Both the position numbers and the translations under genes were made by a program. The notes beneath the pieces are model-generated. The model searched no databases. It saw only the letters and a list, made by a program, of their open reading frames with translations, and was not told where the DNA came from. A stretch of DNA of 15,168 bases from Synura sp. LO234KE (Eukaryota > Sar > Synurophyceae > Synurales > Mallomonadaceae): positions 1-15,168 of the forward strand of contig VKHC01000222.1 in the NCBI GenBank assembly GCA_015143735.1, in the 5' to 3' direction. This document shows, piece by piece, positions 8,346 to 15,168 of the stretch (the stretch's first letter is position 1; each line of letters opens with the position of its first letter).

Positions 8346-10158
8346 GATTGGCGTGGTGTGAGGCCGAGTGGTAGGATTGGGTTGGATGTTGGAAGGCTAC
8401 GAAGTACACTTAGCCAATAGTCAAAGGAGTGTGTAGACGACTGTTTGAGGTGTTGATACTGAATTGAGGCGTTCTGGCGATGATTAGGGTCGGATAATGC
8501 GGTGATAATGAAGTGGGAGACCCGACGCTCCTCGAGGGGAAAGCCGGTGTATTCTATAACGAGGAGATCTTCAAAGAAACGATTGAGGAAGTCACCATTG
8601 GTCTCTGAGGGTCTCTGGCGGAGTGTGGAGAGTCTGGTTTCACGTGACATAGTGGTGATTGGGTCCTGTGGGAGAAAGTGATGGTGGAGAGCGACCCATG
8701 CCGCATGGGGATCATAGACGGGGGAACTGGTAAGAAGTTCAGTGGCCTTTTGATTTACCTCACATGCTTGATATAGCTTTTGCCATAGACACTTAATGAC
8801 GGTATGAACTGTTGTGATATTGGGGACGGCGTTGGCATCTGCATATTTGGGGAGTAGAAGATGCTCGACGCGGTAGAGTGGGCAATTTTCGAGGAGGGAG
8901 TAAAAGTTGGAGGCGAAGCGTACAAAGGAGATTTCGGAGATGGTTCCAGCTGGTAATTTGGGAGTGTAGTACTTGTCTTTGTGTTTTGTCTGAGCGTCGA
9001 AAAATGATTGGTATTCTTGTAAGCCATTATTTCTGGGAGCTGAGGCATTTGTTCCGGGGGTAGAAAGAGATGTTTGAGAGGTGGTAAGATCATTGTAGAC
9101 GGTGAGATAAAAGTCGGCAGCGAGACATTGGAGGTCAAAGTCTCTGGTGCCATCACCAGAGTCTGGGGAATGGATGAGTGGCGAACGATGAGGAATTAGG
9201 GTTTTTAGTCGAGTGGAGACGGTGTTAGTAATACGGGAATTGTTAGAGGCGTCAAGATGTGCTTGATGTGGAGGAGTGGTCGTTGTGCGAAACATCCTGG
9301 CGATTTGTTCCGGTGTCATAAGTTGTGATGGGCGAATGTTGGATGATGCTGAGATTCTAGTGGTGTTGGAATTTGAACCTGGAATCAAGGAGCGAGTGGT
9401 AGAATTATTCGGGTGAATTGGAGAGTGTAAGGAATGAAAAATATCAACTCCTGCAGTTGTGGAAGGTGACGAAGAACGAGTTGGACGGGAAAATGGAGCT
9501 TCAGCGGGAAGAGTTGGAAGTTGAGCAGTGATTTGTGATGGAAGTTGATCGTTTGAGGTTAAATGTAGAGGACGGAATGTTGGAATCGAGGATGTTGATG
9601 GAAAGGCAGAGAAAGAATTTCCTGGGGGAAAAGAGTTAGCACGGGTATACGTATCGGTTGTGATAATTGGCTGTCTGGTAGAATTAGGGGGAAAAAGTGG
9701 ATGTGGACGTGGTGGTGGAGAATTGGAGTGCGAAAATGGTGGGGCGGAAAAAGTTGGAAAATGAGCCGTGCGAATGGGATTTTGGTCAGAATGGACGTTA
9801 AAAGTGTCTGTAGGCCCTGGAAATGATTCGGAATTACTTGGATCGGGTGCTGCGCGAGTTGTGAGGATTGTGTTGAGTTCGGCTGGGGAAATTGCCAAAC
9901 TGAGATCAGGTGCGAGGAGGCCCTGATAAATCAGAGAGTTGATAATTCCGTCGCGAGGATCAATGTTTGCGGGATTTGGTGTAGATGGTAACGCTGGGAG
10001 TGATGGTGGAATGTCAGGGTGATGACGAGAAATCGGATTTGGAGATTGCTGATGGATATTCGGAGATGAAGGTCCGGGAGAGGGGGCGATATACCGGAAT
10101 TCGACCCTTCGGTGACGCCAGGAAAGAGAAAACTGTTGTTGTTGTTACTTGATTGCAT
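8342..10158 (-). pseudogene. gag: Copia gag: N-terminal low-complexity part and capsid-like core (frame-broken)
   Basis: Structural Gag polyprotein of the copia element. A plausible start is the ATG at 10158, giving MQSSNNNNSF. A frame change near 10085, in a C-rich run, leads into the long frame that stays open to 8138. That long frame has no ATG at 9898, where the codon is TTG, and reads open well upstream of it, so 9898 is not a true start. Counting from 9898, roughly residues 1-240 are Ser/Thr/Pro/Asn-rich and residues 300-505 look globular and helical. The block near residues 400-475 (AWVALHHHFL, then FLNRFFEDLL, then SHFIITALSDP) resembles the UBN2-type gag domain of copia elements. After about 8342 this frame loses meaning and the zinc knuckle appears in another frame. 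Confidence 0.75.
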
Positions 10159-10339
10159 CTTGGTACGTTAGAAAGGCACTAAAAGCTTTTGTAAACACGA
10201 AACTAATCTTAATTAAAAGACTGACGAAAGATGAAATTCAACATGAAATATCTTGGAAGGTCATGAAAATGAAAAATACAGTGTGAATGATGGTCAAGTA
10301 AAGGTGACTGGAAAACCAAGTAAATATTTTTCTCTAACA
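10159..10339 (-). repeat. Candidate 5' LTR / leader of the copia element
   Basis: This AT-rich stretch lies between the gag start and the GC-richer LINE. Read on the minus strand it begins TGTTAGAGAAAAATATTTAC at 10339; TG at the edge (often TGTTA or TGTTG) is typical of copia LTR starts. Composition changes sharply at 10340, which fits an insertion boundary. A CTAAC lies near 10175, 16 bases before the gag ATG, but no convincing primer-binding site was found. As in yeast Ty1, gag could start inside the LTR. The second LTR is outside the window, so this rests on the edge bases and position only. Confidence 0.35.
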
Positions 10340-11031
10340 CTGGGGACCCTCCCTCTCGCACTTCAAATCGGACCCGTCGCAACTTTGCGTGGTTGATAAA
10401 GCTCTTATTGAGGTTCTCGCGGATTGCCTTCATATTTCTCGCTACGTTTTGGCCTTTCCCGTCCCACGGCCACGAGGTTGAATAATCAACGGAGGACCCT
10501 GGGGACGAGCTCCAAGTCAAGCTTGACCTCTATCGCCGTCTCGCCGCTTACCTGAGCACTAGCGATGATCAAAAATCCCCCCTCCAATGTGCCCTATTCA
10601 ACATCGGCTTTAACGTCATCCTTCCGTGCCTGGCAATCTGTGGCGGGGAATTTGAAGCGTGTTGGTTTGGCCGTTCAGATGGCGTGGGACACACCGAGCC
10701 CCTTGGTTACCACTGCCGGCACACAATCCAAACGGCAGATCTGACATATATCACCCGATATTCCCCAAATCTCCTCGGTGGCTCAAAAATTGACTATATA
10801 TTCTTCAATAGTTCTTCCCTCCAGCTCTCCCAATATGAAAGGGTATGTATGGGTCTTTGGTGCACCATATGTCTGACCATCGACCTTGCACCTGTCGTTG
10901 CTGTTTTCTCCGGCCTGTCTGCCCCCATCTCGTCTCGACCCCGTTTCACTTGGGGGTATGGCCAGGCTCGGACTCTTCAACTCTGTCGATTCCGACCCCT
11001 GTGCCCCTCAGCTAACATAAATTCACGGTAG
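10340..11031 (+). pseudogene. LINE endonuclease (AP-type), broken
   Basis: From about 10501 one frame reads LQVKLDLYRRLAAYL, then ALFNIGFNVILPCLAICGGEFEACW, where the family GDFN metal-binding motif seems replaced by GGEFE, then SKIDYIFFNSS, matching the family S-x-I-D-[YL]-[IV] block. The final catalytic block appears in another frame as MSDHRP at 10869-10886, and the reading returns to the first frame as APVVAVFSGLSAP, so a frameshift pair or indel lies inside the S-D-H-x-P motif. Bases 10340-10500 hold further fragments (RYVLAFPVPRPRG, then a stop and IIN) that resemble the strand before the I-N-V-Y-N-P region. The enzyme that would nick target DNA is not encoded intact here. Confidence 0.72.
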
Positions 11032-11880
11032 CGCTCGCAGTGTACTGGGTGAAGTTAGTCGATGCTCTCTCCTCCCCACTGATCGCGGAGGCGCAACGTC
11101 GTACTCATCTCACGGACATCAAATTAGCAACATCACCAGATCGCCGGAAATGTAAATGTCGCAACCGCTACAAAGAGTACGGTACATCCGTTTCAAAGCA
11201 CTGATCAATTGGGAGATCACGCTTTTAACGAGAATCACCAGGCGCGCGCGCGGTGCGGGAGAGGAGAAGCATTCCGAGATGGCACTGAATCTGTAAGATT
11301 GTGTCAGTTTGAGCTTGAAGTGCTGCAAAAAGGGCAGGGCTCATCCCTTAAGAATAACATACCCAAGACGTTTTTAACATTAATGGACTTAGCGGGTAGC
11401 AATTTCCAATTTCAAACACTCACTTGACCAATTACAAGGCCGTAAGCGCAAGGAACGGGCCATTTGCCTCCCCCTCTTTATTGCACAGCGGGAGGATAAT
11501 ACCTCTGGGTCGCAATTGCCATCGCGTCACTGCTGAATGAGCTATCTCAAGCAGTTCCATTCGAACAGCACGACTTTGGCTCCCTGGATCTTGCACCGAC
11601 CACCCCAGAAGCCCTCCACCAGTATATGACAGATAAGCTTTAGGTTCACTTCTCGAGTCAACCTACCGCCGCTCCCGACCTTCACGACGTATCCCTTCAG
11701 TGCAAGGATATCGTATATGGGAAATATGTGGAGGTCTGAACATACCCCTCCAAACTGGCGACCGTCCTGACACCCTTCGTGCCCTGTGGGACGCGCTCAG
11801 AGATGTTCCTTCTAGGGATCGATCTTTCAGAATCCTCCCTCTCGCGCTGAATTTCAGGACATCATTCATGCCAAGAACGG
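11032..11880 (+). other. Decayed LINE linker between endonuclease and RT
   Basis: This stretch lies between the endonuclease and the RT. It has no long open frame and many stops, apart from an 86-codon frame at 11700-11960 which is probably a shadow. Fragments such as RNRYKEYGTS near 11165 and LQCKDIVYGKYVEV near 11696 look like polar linker sequence of a LINE ORF2. A short alternating CG run sits near 11240. No separate gene is supported. Confidence 0.5.
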
Positions 11881-12560
11881 TCACCCCTCGGGGGCCCTTC
11901 AGACCTACAGTTGATGATCGAAAAGGCTTACAACTGCCTTTCGGCTATGTGGAAATATGAATCCTTCCCGGAAACCTTGAAGAAGTGGAAATGGCTCGTT
12001 CCTATCTCGAAAGAGTCGTTTCAATAGATTTACGAGGTCTGCCCCGTCATGATTATGGAGGTACTTCGTAAAGTTTGGACAAGTTTAGTAGTCCAACAGG
12101 TTACAAATTCTCTTCAGAAGCACGGGATCCTATCGCTGAATCAACATGGTTACCTGCCTAAATGCGGCACGGACACTGCCAACTTTCAACTCGTCAACAC
12201 GCTGGAAACAGCGTGGAATGATCAAAGTCCTCTATATGGATGCTCCTAAAACATGAAGAAGGCCTTTAACTCCGTTCCCATTAGCCCCTCTTCCTCCTTT
12301 GCTGGCGACGCCTCGGGGTACCACTCGAGATTGCACTTTTTGGCTCGTTGCCCTTGATGCAGCAGGCTACAGCATTGTTCGCACGCCTCATGCCTTCTTA
12401 ACACAAAATATTTGCTACGCCGACGACCTACCTTCGCGGCCAATCTGGAGTGGCTGCAACGAACAGCGGACTTGGTCTCCATCTAGCGATGGTGTTGAAC
12501 CTCTCAATTGCAAAACACAAACTTCGCGCTGTTCCTGCTTTCCGCCCCCCTTCGACCCTC
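11881..12560 (+). pseudogene. LINE reverse transcriptase, with a stop in motif A and the motif B region missing
   Basis: One frame reads LMIEKAYNCLSAMWKYESFP, ETLKKWKWLVPISKESFQ, a TAG at 12025, then MIMEVLRKVWTSL and LNQHGYLPKCGTDTANFQL. This matches LINE RT landmarks P-x2-W and V-P-I-x-K, then Q-x-G-[FY] with the T-D-x-A-x3-L that follows. Motif A would start at 12247; it reads stop (TAA), then NMKKAFNSVP, where the family has W-D-[IM]-K-K-A-F-D-S-V. The next block, WRRLGVPLEIA, changes frame into FWLVALDAAGYSIVRTPHAF. YADD follows at 12416-12427, only about 55 codons after motif A, so the R-G-x2-Q-G segment is deleted. The enzyme is dead in this copy. Confidence 0.82.
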
Positions 12561-14075
12561 CTCCCTTCCTCGTTTACACGATGAGCTGGGTCCCTCATTC
12601 ACCCTCAAGACCCATAAAGATTTCGCAGCCTCGGGGTGGAGTATCCTATTTACCCTAGTGCCCCACATCTTGTCTCCCTTCGCGTGCTCTTCATTAAACA
12701 AGCTTCGGCCAAAACCATCTACACCGCTATTTCCAAGTGTCAGTATATCTGCGGCGTCTGCAAGGGAGTGTTGATTGCTCGGTCCCGTAAAGAGTGCGAG
12801 GATTTGATCGACTGTTTGCACCTGAGCTCCGTGGCCGTACTAAAAACAAACGCTCCCTGCAATTAGAGAATATCCTCGAACCGGCGTCGGGGGCGGACTG
12901 GGTTACCAGCGCATATCTGTGCCCATTCATCAGCGGCAACGTTCGCGCCTCTATCTAGCGCTCCGCTCGAACGAACCGCGGACTCGCTGGGCCGCGGATG
13001 CCTTGCTCAGACATCGTCTATCTCTTAACTTGCCCCTCCCGTTCATCACCCTGCACGACATCCGCCCTGGTTTTTGAATTTCCAGTCTGATCTTCTTCGG
13101 TTGAAAAGTGAATGCGTGTCTGACGAAGCAGCGCTCAATTCCCTCTCCAGCCTTCCCCCCGCTTCACTGCTCTCCTCTGGGCTCGCCTCTCTCGGGACAT
13201 ACCTGCCTCCACGAGTTTCACCTTTCATTGCGCGTCGTATGGAGCGCTCGATCACTTGGACCCAAAATCACAGAGCTGGGCATGGAGAGACCTGACGGGA
13301 CACCGCTTTCTCAACCTACTCTCACCACGTTTGCGTCCACCAGACGTCCGCACTCCCCTTCCTTCCGGGCCAAGCCTGGCATCTCACAGACCCTCATTCT
13401 ATTTGGATGCTGTCACAGAAATCCCGGGTGTACACACGACAGCATCCCGGTCCGGCGATGTCCTCGCGGTGCTTTACTGTGTCACACCTTGCCAGTCCCT
13501 ACGACCTCTCCCACGCAACCATCATACTTCGATATTCTTCTCCCGTTCAGGGCTACACAGGCTCGGTGGAAGTGGACTAGTGTTCCCAGCGATTTTTGGC
13601 CGGGACGCCACATCTCCCAAGGCGCATCTCCTGACACTCGTAACCTCCTCCGGCAGTCATCCTCGATTGGCGGTTCTCCCGCGTCCCTGTCGAGCCTTAC
13701 CACGCTCTCGGCCACCTTTGCAATCTACCGCCCGACCCTCTATCTACCTGCACATTTAATCCCCGGTTCCACTCTTTCCTGTTGGCGGACAGATTACGAT
13801 CGGCACTCAGCTTGTTTATATCGGTATTTGCATCAGCGCAACAGCTCCGTCAACCATGGAGTCTTCTGCATTTCTATTTTGCCTTTGTATACGAGAGCCA
13901 CCGGATCTGGACTGCCGCAGTGTTTAATGAAGTGATTGCTAAATCCGTGCCCCATCCGAACATGTCCTCTCATGTCCTGTTCCTCACAGGTATCACAGGT
14001 ATCGTCCGGGCTAGGTGGGAACAACGACGCAGAGGAAGACGAAATTATTCTGTGCATTCACCTCTCCGACCCGTT
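12561..14075 (+). pseudogene. LINE ORF2 C-terminal region, frame-broken
   Basis: After the RT palm, coding-like sequence continues in relay frames: AISKCQYICGVCKGVLIARS near 12727, RWAADALLRHRLSLNLPLPF near 12990, a Ser/Leu/Pro-rich stretch at 13074-13295, a 167-codon open frame at 13256-13759, and finally a 98-codon frame at 13782-14075 containing AQQLRQPWSLLHFYFAFVYE. Nucleotide composition is C-rich throughout. An RNase H domain was looked for, but no convincing D-G-S and E and D set was seen. The two open frames at 13108-13935 and 13256-13759 overlap in different frames, so at most one is real at any point. No independent gene is claimed. Confidence 0.5.
13984..14001 (+). repeat. 9-bp tandem duplication (TCACAGGTA x2)
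   Basis: TCACAGGTA is present twice without spacer at 13984-13992 and 13993-14001. It lies inside the decayed LINE C-terminal frame and adds three codons without shifting the frame. It is most simply a replication-slippage duplication. Confidence 0.7.
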
Positions 14076-14110
14076 TAATCAGAAATTTAAAAAAAATCTC
14101 TCCGACCCGT
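14062..14110 (+). repeat. 13-bp direct repeat flanking an A-rich 23-bp stretch
   Basis: CTCTCCGACCCGT occurs at 14062-14074 and again, identical, at 14098-14110. The 23 bases between them (14075-14097) are AT-rich and end in TTTAAAAAAAAT. A short perfect direct repeat around an A-rich insert has the shape of a target-site duplication around a tiny retroposed fragment, or of slippage repair. It also lies where the last coding-like LINE frame ends. Confidence 0.6.
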
Positions 14111-14611
14111 CTCTGGTCCGCGCCATCCGGTCCCCCCGGCCGCTCACTCCAATGAGGTGGCCGAAAGGTCTTATGAAATAGTCAGTTTACACTCTACGGT
14201 CCTCACCACCTATGCATCCACCTCCCCACCCAAAGATTACTCTTCTAGCCTGAACCCGCCGCACCTGGGTAAGTACTTTGCGCGTGAATATTTGTGTGCC
14301 GGCAGCACGCCTCCTCGATTCCAGTCGGGTGCAGACCGGGTGCGCCCTCCCTCTGCAAACACTTCTAATCCCTACCGCTCTTGGATAGTTTACCCATTGG
14401 TTTTCTGCGTGTCACCTGGATCTGGCGTGACCTTTTCCCTGGAGCCCCGACCCATGTTTCATTGAAACGCGCATTCAGTTCCTTCAAGGCACATTCCTGC
14501 GAAAAAGTCACTGACCCAGTGACGTTTTTTCAAAAAATGTCGTATGGAGGATATATTTTGTTTCGCATCCATTTCAAGTCAAAATTTTTTAAAAGTGATT
14601 GGTATACTTAG
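14076..14611 (+). other. Probable LINE 3' part or flank with weak open frames
   Basis: Short plus-strand frames of 76-102 codons occur at 14157-14465 and 14381-14611. The latter reads LPIGFLRVTWIWRDLFPGA and onward and could be residual LINE coding sequence. Composition drifts from C-rich to AT-rich toward 14600. There is no poly(A) or microsatellite tail that would mark the LINE end with certainty. Confidence 0.35.
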
Positions 14612-14641
14612 GGCTAACTTCACAAGTGACTAAGGCCGCAC

Positions 14642-14684
14642 AAAACACGTTGGTGCCTGAGCTATTATGCAACAACGTGCTTTT
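14642..14684. repeat. Inverted repeat AAAACACGTTG / CAACGTGCTTTT
   Basis: AAAACACGTTG at 14642-14652 is the reverse complement of CAACGTGCTTTT at 14673-14684 apart from one extra base, with a 20-base loop. The arm shares AAAACACGT with the core of the palindrome 380 bases downstream, so the two may be related repeat units. Confidence 0.6.
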
Positions 14685-14945
14685 CACGGAGAGCCCACAG
14701 TCCAACCTAAATTACTTCCGTTAACAAGCGTTTCAAGATTCAAAACCTATTTGAGCAGATGCGTCTGATCATTACGCTTCGGAAAAATATATAGTATGGC
14801 ATGTAATTCTCCTTTCCTAGAAAGTTCTATCGGTTAAATGAATAAGGGGTAATTGTAAGAGTAAAAATTCGCATCCGGTCACCTAAGTCAACAAATATAG
14901 TGGTATAATCAAAGAACACTGTTTCCTCGAGTAGCCCTAAGGCAC

Positions 14946-14972
14946 GGGGTCTATGTAGCTCGAATAGGCCCC
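14946..14972. repeat. Short hairpin GGGGTCTAT / ATAGGCCCC
   Basis: GGGGTCTAT (14946-14954) pairs with ATAGGCCCC (14964-14972) at eight of nine positions, or nine if G-T pairing in RNA is allowed, around a 9-base loop. It is not followed by a T run, so there is no reason to call it a terminator. Its role is unknown. Confidence 0.5.
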
Positions 14973-15001
14973 ATTTTCATTCTAAATGGTGGAGATCCGT
15001 T

Positions 15002-15072
15002 AAGAAACACGCGGGAAAAGGTCAAAACACGTCTTTTTACAACGTGTTTTCCCCTTTTACGACGCGTTTCTC
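15002..15072. repeat. Imperfect palindrome, arms about 31 bases
   Basis: The core arm AAAAGGTCAAAACACGT (15016-15032) pairs with 15042-15058 at 15 of 17 positions around a 9-base loop. Pairing extends outward, since AGAAAC(AC)GCG on the left (from 15003) matches the reverse complement of CGCGTTTCT on the right (to 15072) with small offsets. This could fold as a long hairpin in RNA or a cruciform in DNA. It is longer than expected by chance in 570 bases. Confidence 0.7.
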
Positions 15073-15168
15073 ATGTAGTACGAAGAATTTAAACCAAAAG
15101 TGTATAGCCTCCGATAGCCCAACTTATTCTGCATCAATCAACTTAGTTTTGTGCCCTACCTCTGCATA

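Larger units (their letters stand above)
1..10339 (-). mobile_element. Large degenerate Ty1/copia-type LTR retrotransposon (3' end outside window)
   Basis: Read on the minus strand from right to left, the order is gag, zinc knuckle, extra region, protease remnant, integrase, reverse transcriptase. Integrase before reverse transcriptase is the diagnostic copia order (gypsy elements have RT first). The coding path runs for over 10 kb, about twice a usual copia element of roughly 5 kb, because about 5 kb of extra coding-like sequence separates the zinc knuckle from the protease. The frame changes about ten times, and in-frame stops sit at 5873 (TGA), 3757 (TGA), 3748 (TAA), 2902 (TGA) and 419 (TAG). 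The element is therefore non-autonomous as read. The rest of RT, RNase H and the 3' LTR should lie left of base 1. The extra region could instead be a second element nested inside; no boundary was seen. Confidence 0.85.
10340..14611 (+). mobile_element. Degenerate LINE (non-LTR retrotransposon), 5'-truncated or interrupted
   Basis: The plus strand carries, in order, an AP-type endonuclease, a linker, a reverse transcriptase and a long C-terminal region, the layout of an APE-type LINE ORF2. Frames change repeatedly and stops are frequent, so it is an old dead copy. The sequence enters inside the endonuclease directly at the copia edge, so the missing 5' part may lie on the far side of the copia element. 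The right end is uncertain. The last coding-like frame ends near 14075, and weak open frames persist to 14611. The WRRLGVP and LDAAGYSIVRTP blocks suggest a LINE clade seen in microbial eukaryotes, but I cannot name it. Confidence 0.8.
14612..15168. other. AT-rich non-coding stretch with inverted repeats
   Basis: No open frame, RNA gene or protein similarity is visible here. The region contains three inverted repeats, listed separately, and two of them share the word AAAACACGT. It may be intergenic DNA or part of a non-autonomous DNA element. No terminal inverted repeats with flanking target duplication were identified inside the window. Confidence 0.5.

Noticed and set aside
8300-8350. Possible programmed -1 or +1 frameshift between gag and the zinc knuckle
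   Set aside because: No X-XXY-YYZ heptamer, Ty1-type heptamer or obvious pseudoknot was seen, and many other frame breaks in this copy are plainly indels.
12246-12939. Minus-strand frames of 70-105 codons
   Set aside because: They lie antisense to the RT with its YADD motif on the plus strand and show no domain of their own.
13108-13935. 275-codon plus-strand open frame as an independent gene
   Set aside because: Its composition is C-rich, it overlaps another long open frame, and it sits inside the LINE C-terminal region. No domain or start context supports it.
13833-14057. A minus-strand 74-codon frame with CDTC, several His and a Cys, resembling a zinc-finger or LINE C-terminal finger
   Set aside because: It lies antisense to the C-rich LINE coding region. 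The spacing fits no standard CCHC or CCHH pattern, and no continuing frame surrounds it.
14930-14975. Possible tRNA-like fragment (TAGCTCGAATAGGCCCC)
   Set aside because: It resembles a T-arm only loosely. No acceptor, D or anticodon arms can be drawn, so it was kept only as a short hairpin.

Overview
The window is repetitive DNA from a eukaryote, most likely a fungus or fungus-like microbe. It holds two decayed retrotransposons lying back to back and no recognisable host gene. The evidence is eukaryotic only: a Ty1/copia-type gag, protease remnant, integrase and reverse transcriptase on the minus strand, and an endonuclease/reverse-transcriptase LINE on the plus strand. There are no operons, Shine-Dalgarno sites, rRNA or tRNA genes. 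Species cannot be named from the sequence alone.

Region 1 (10339 down to 1, minus strand) is one large copia element, read right to left: a candidate 5' LTR/leader (10339-10159), gag with capsid-like core and a CCHC zinc knuckle (10158-7655), about 5 kb of extra coding-like sequence (7725-2905), a protease remnant without its active-site motif (2901-2734), a well-preserved DDE integrase (2733-1282), a linker (about 1310-330), and the start of the reverse transcriptase (330-1), cut by the window edge. The readable frame relays through all three minus frames with about ten frame changes, and at least five in-frame stops lie on the path, so this copy cannot make its polyprotein as read.

The unusual part is the 5 kb between zinc knuckle and protease, where a standard copia element has little. 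It contains a 533-codon ORF with an internal repeat and a heptad-like helical stretch, Ser/Thr/Pro-rich and Tyr/Arg/Ser-rich segments, a 443-codon ORF with globular-looking blocks and a SUMO-interacting-like motif, and another Ser/Thr/Pro-rich tail. I recognise none of these as known domains.

Region 2 (10340 to about 14600, plus strand) is a LINE heavily broken by indels and stops. It enters inside the endonuclease, keeps an SDH endonuclease motif and much of the reverse-transcriptase palm (including YADD), and lacks the RT segment between the WLVALDAAGYSIVRTPHA block and YADD. The simplest reading is that the copia element inserted into the older LINE at 10339/10340, with the LINE's 5' part left of this window.

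Region 3 (about 14612-15168) is AT-rich and non-coding, with three inverted repeats, the longest an imperfect palindrome at 15002-15072.
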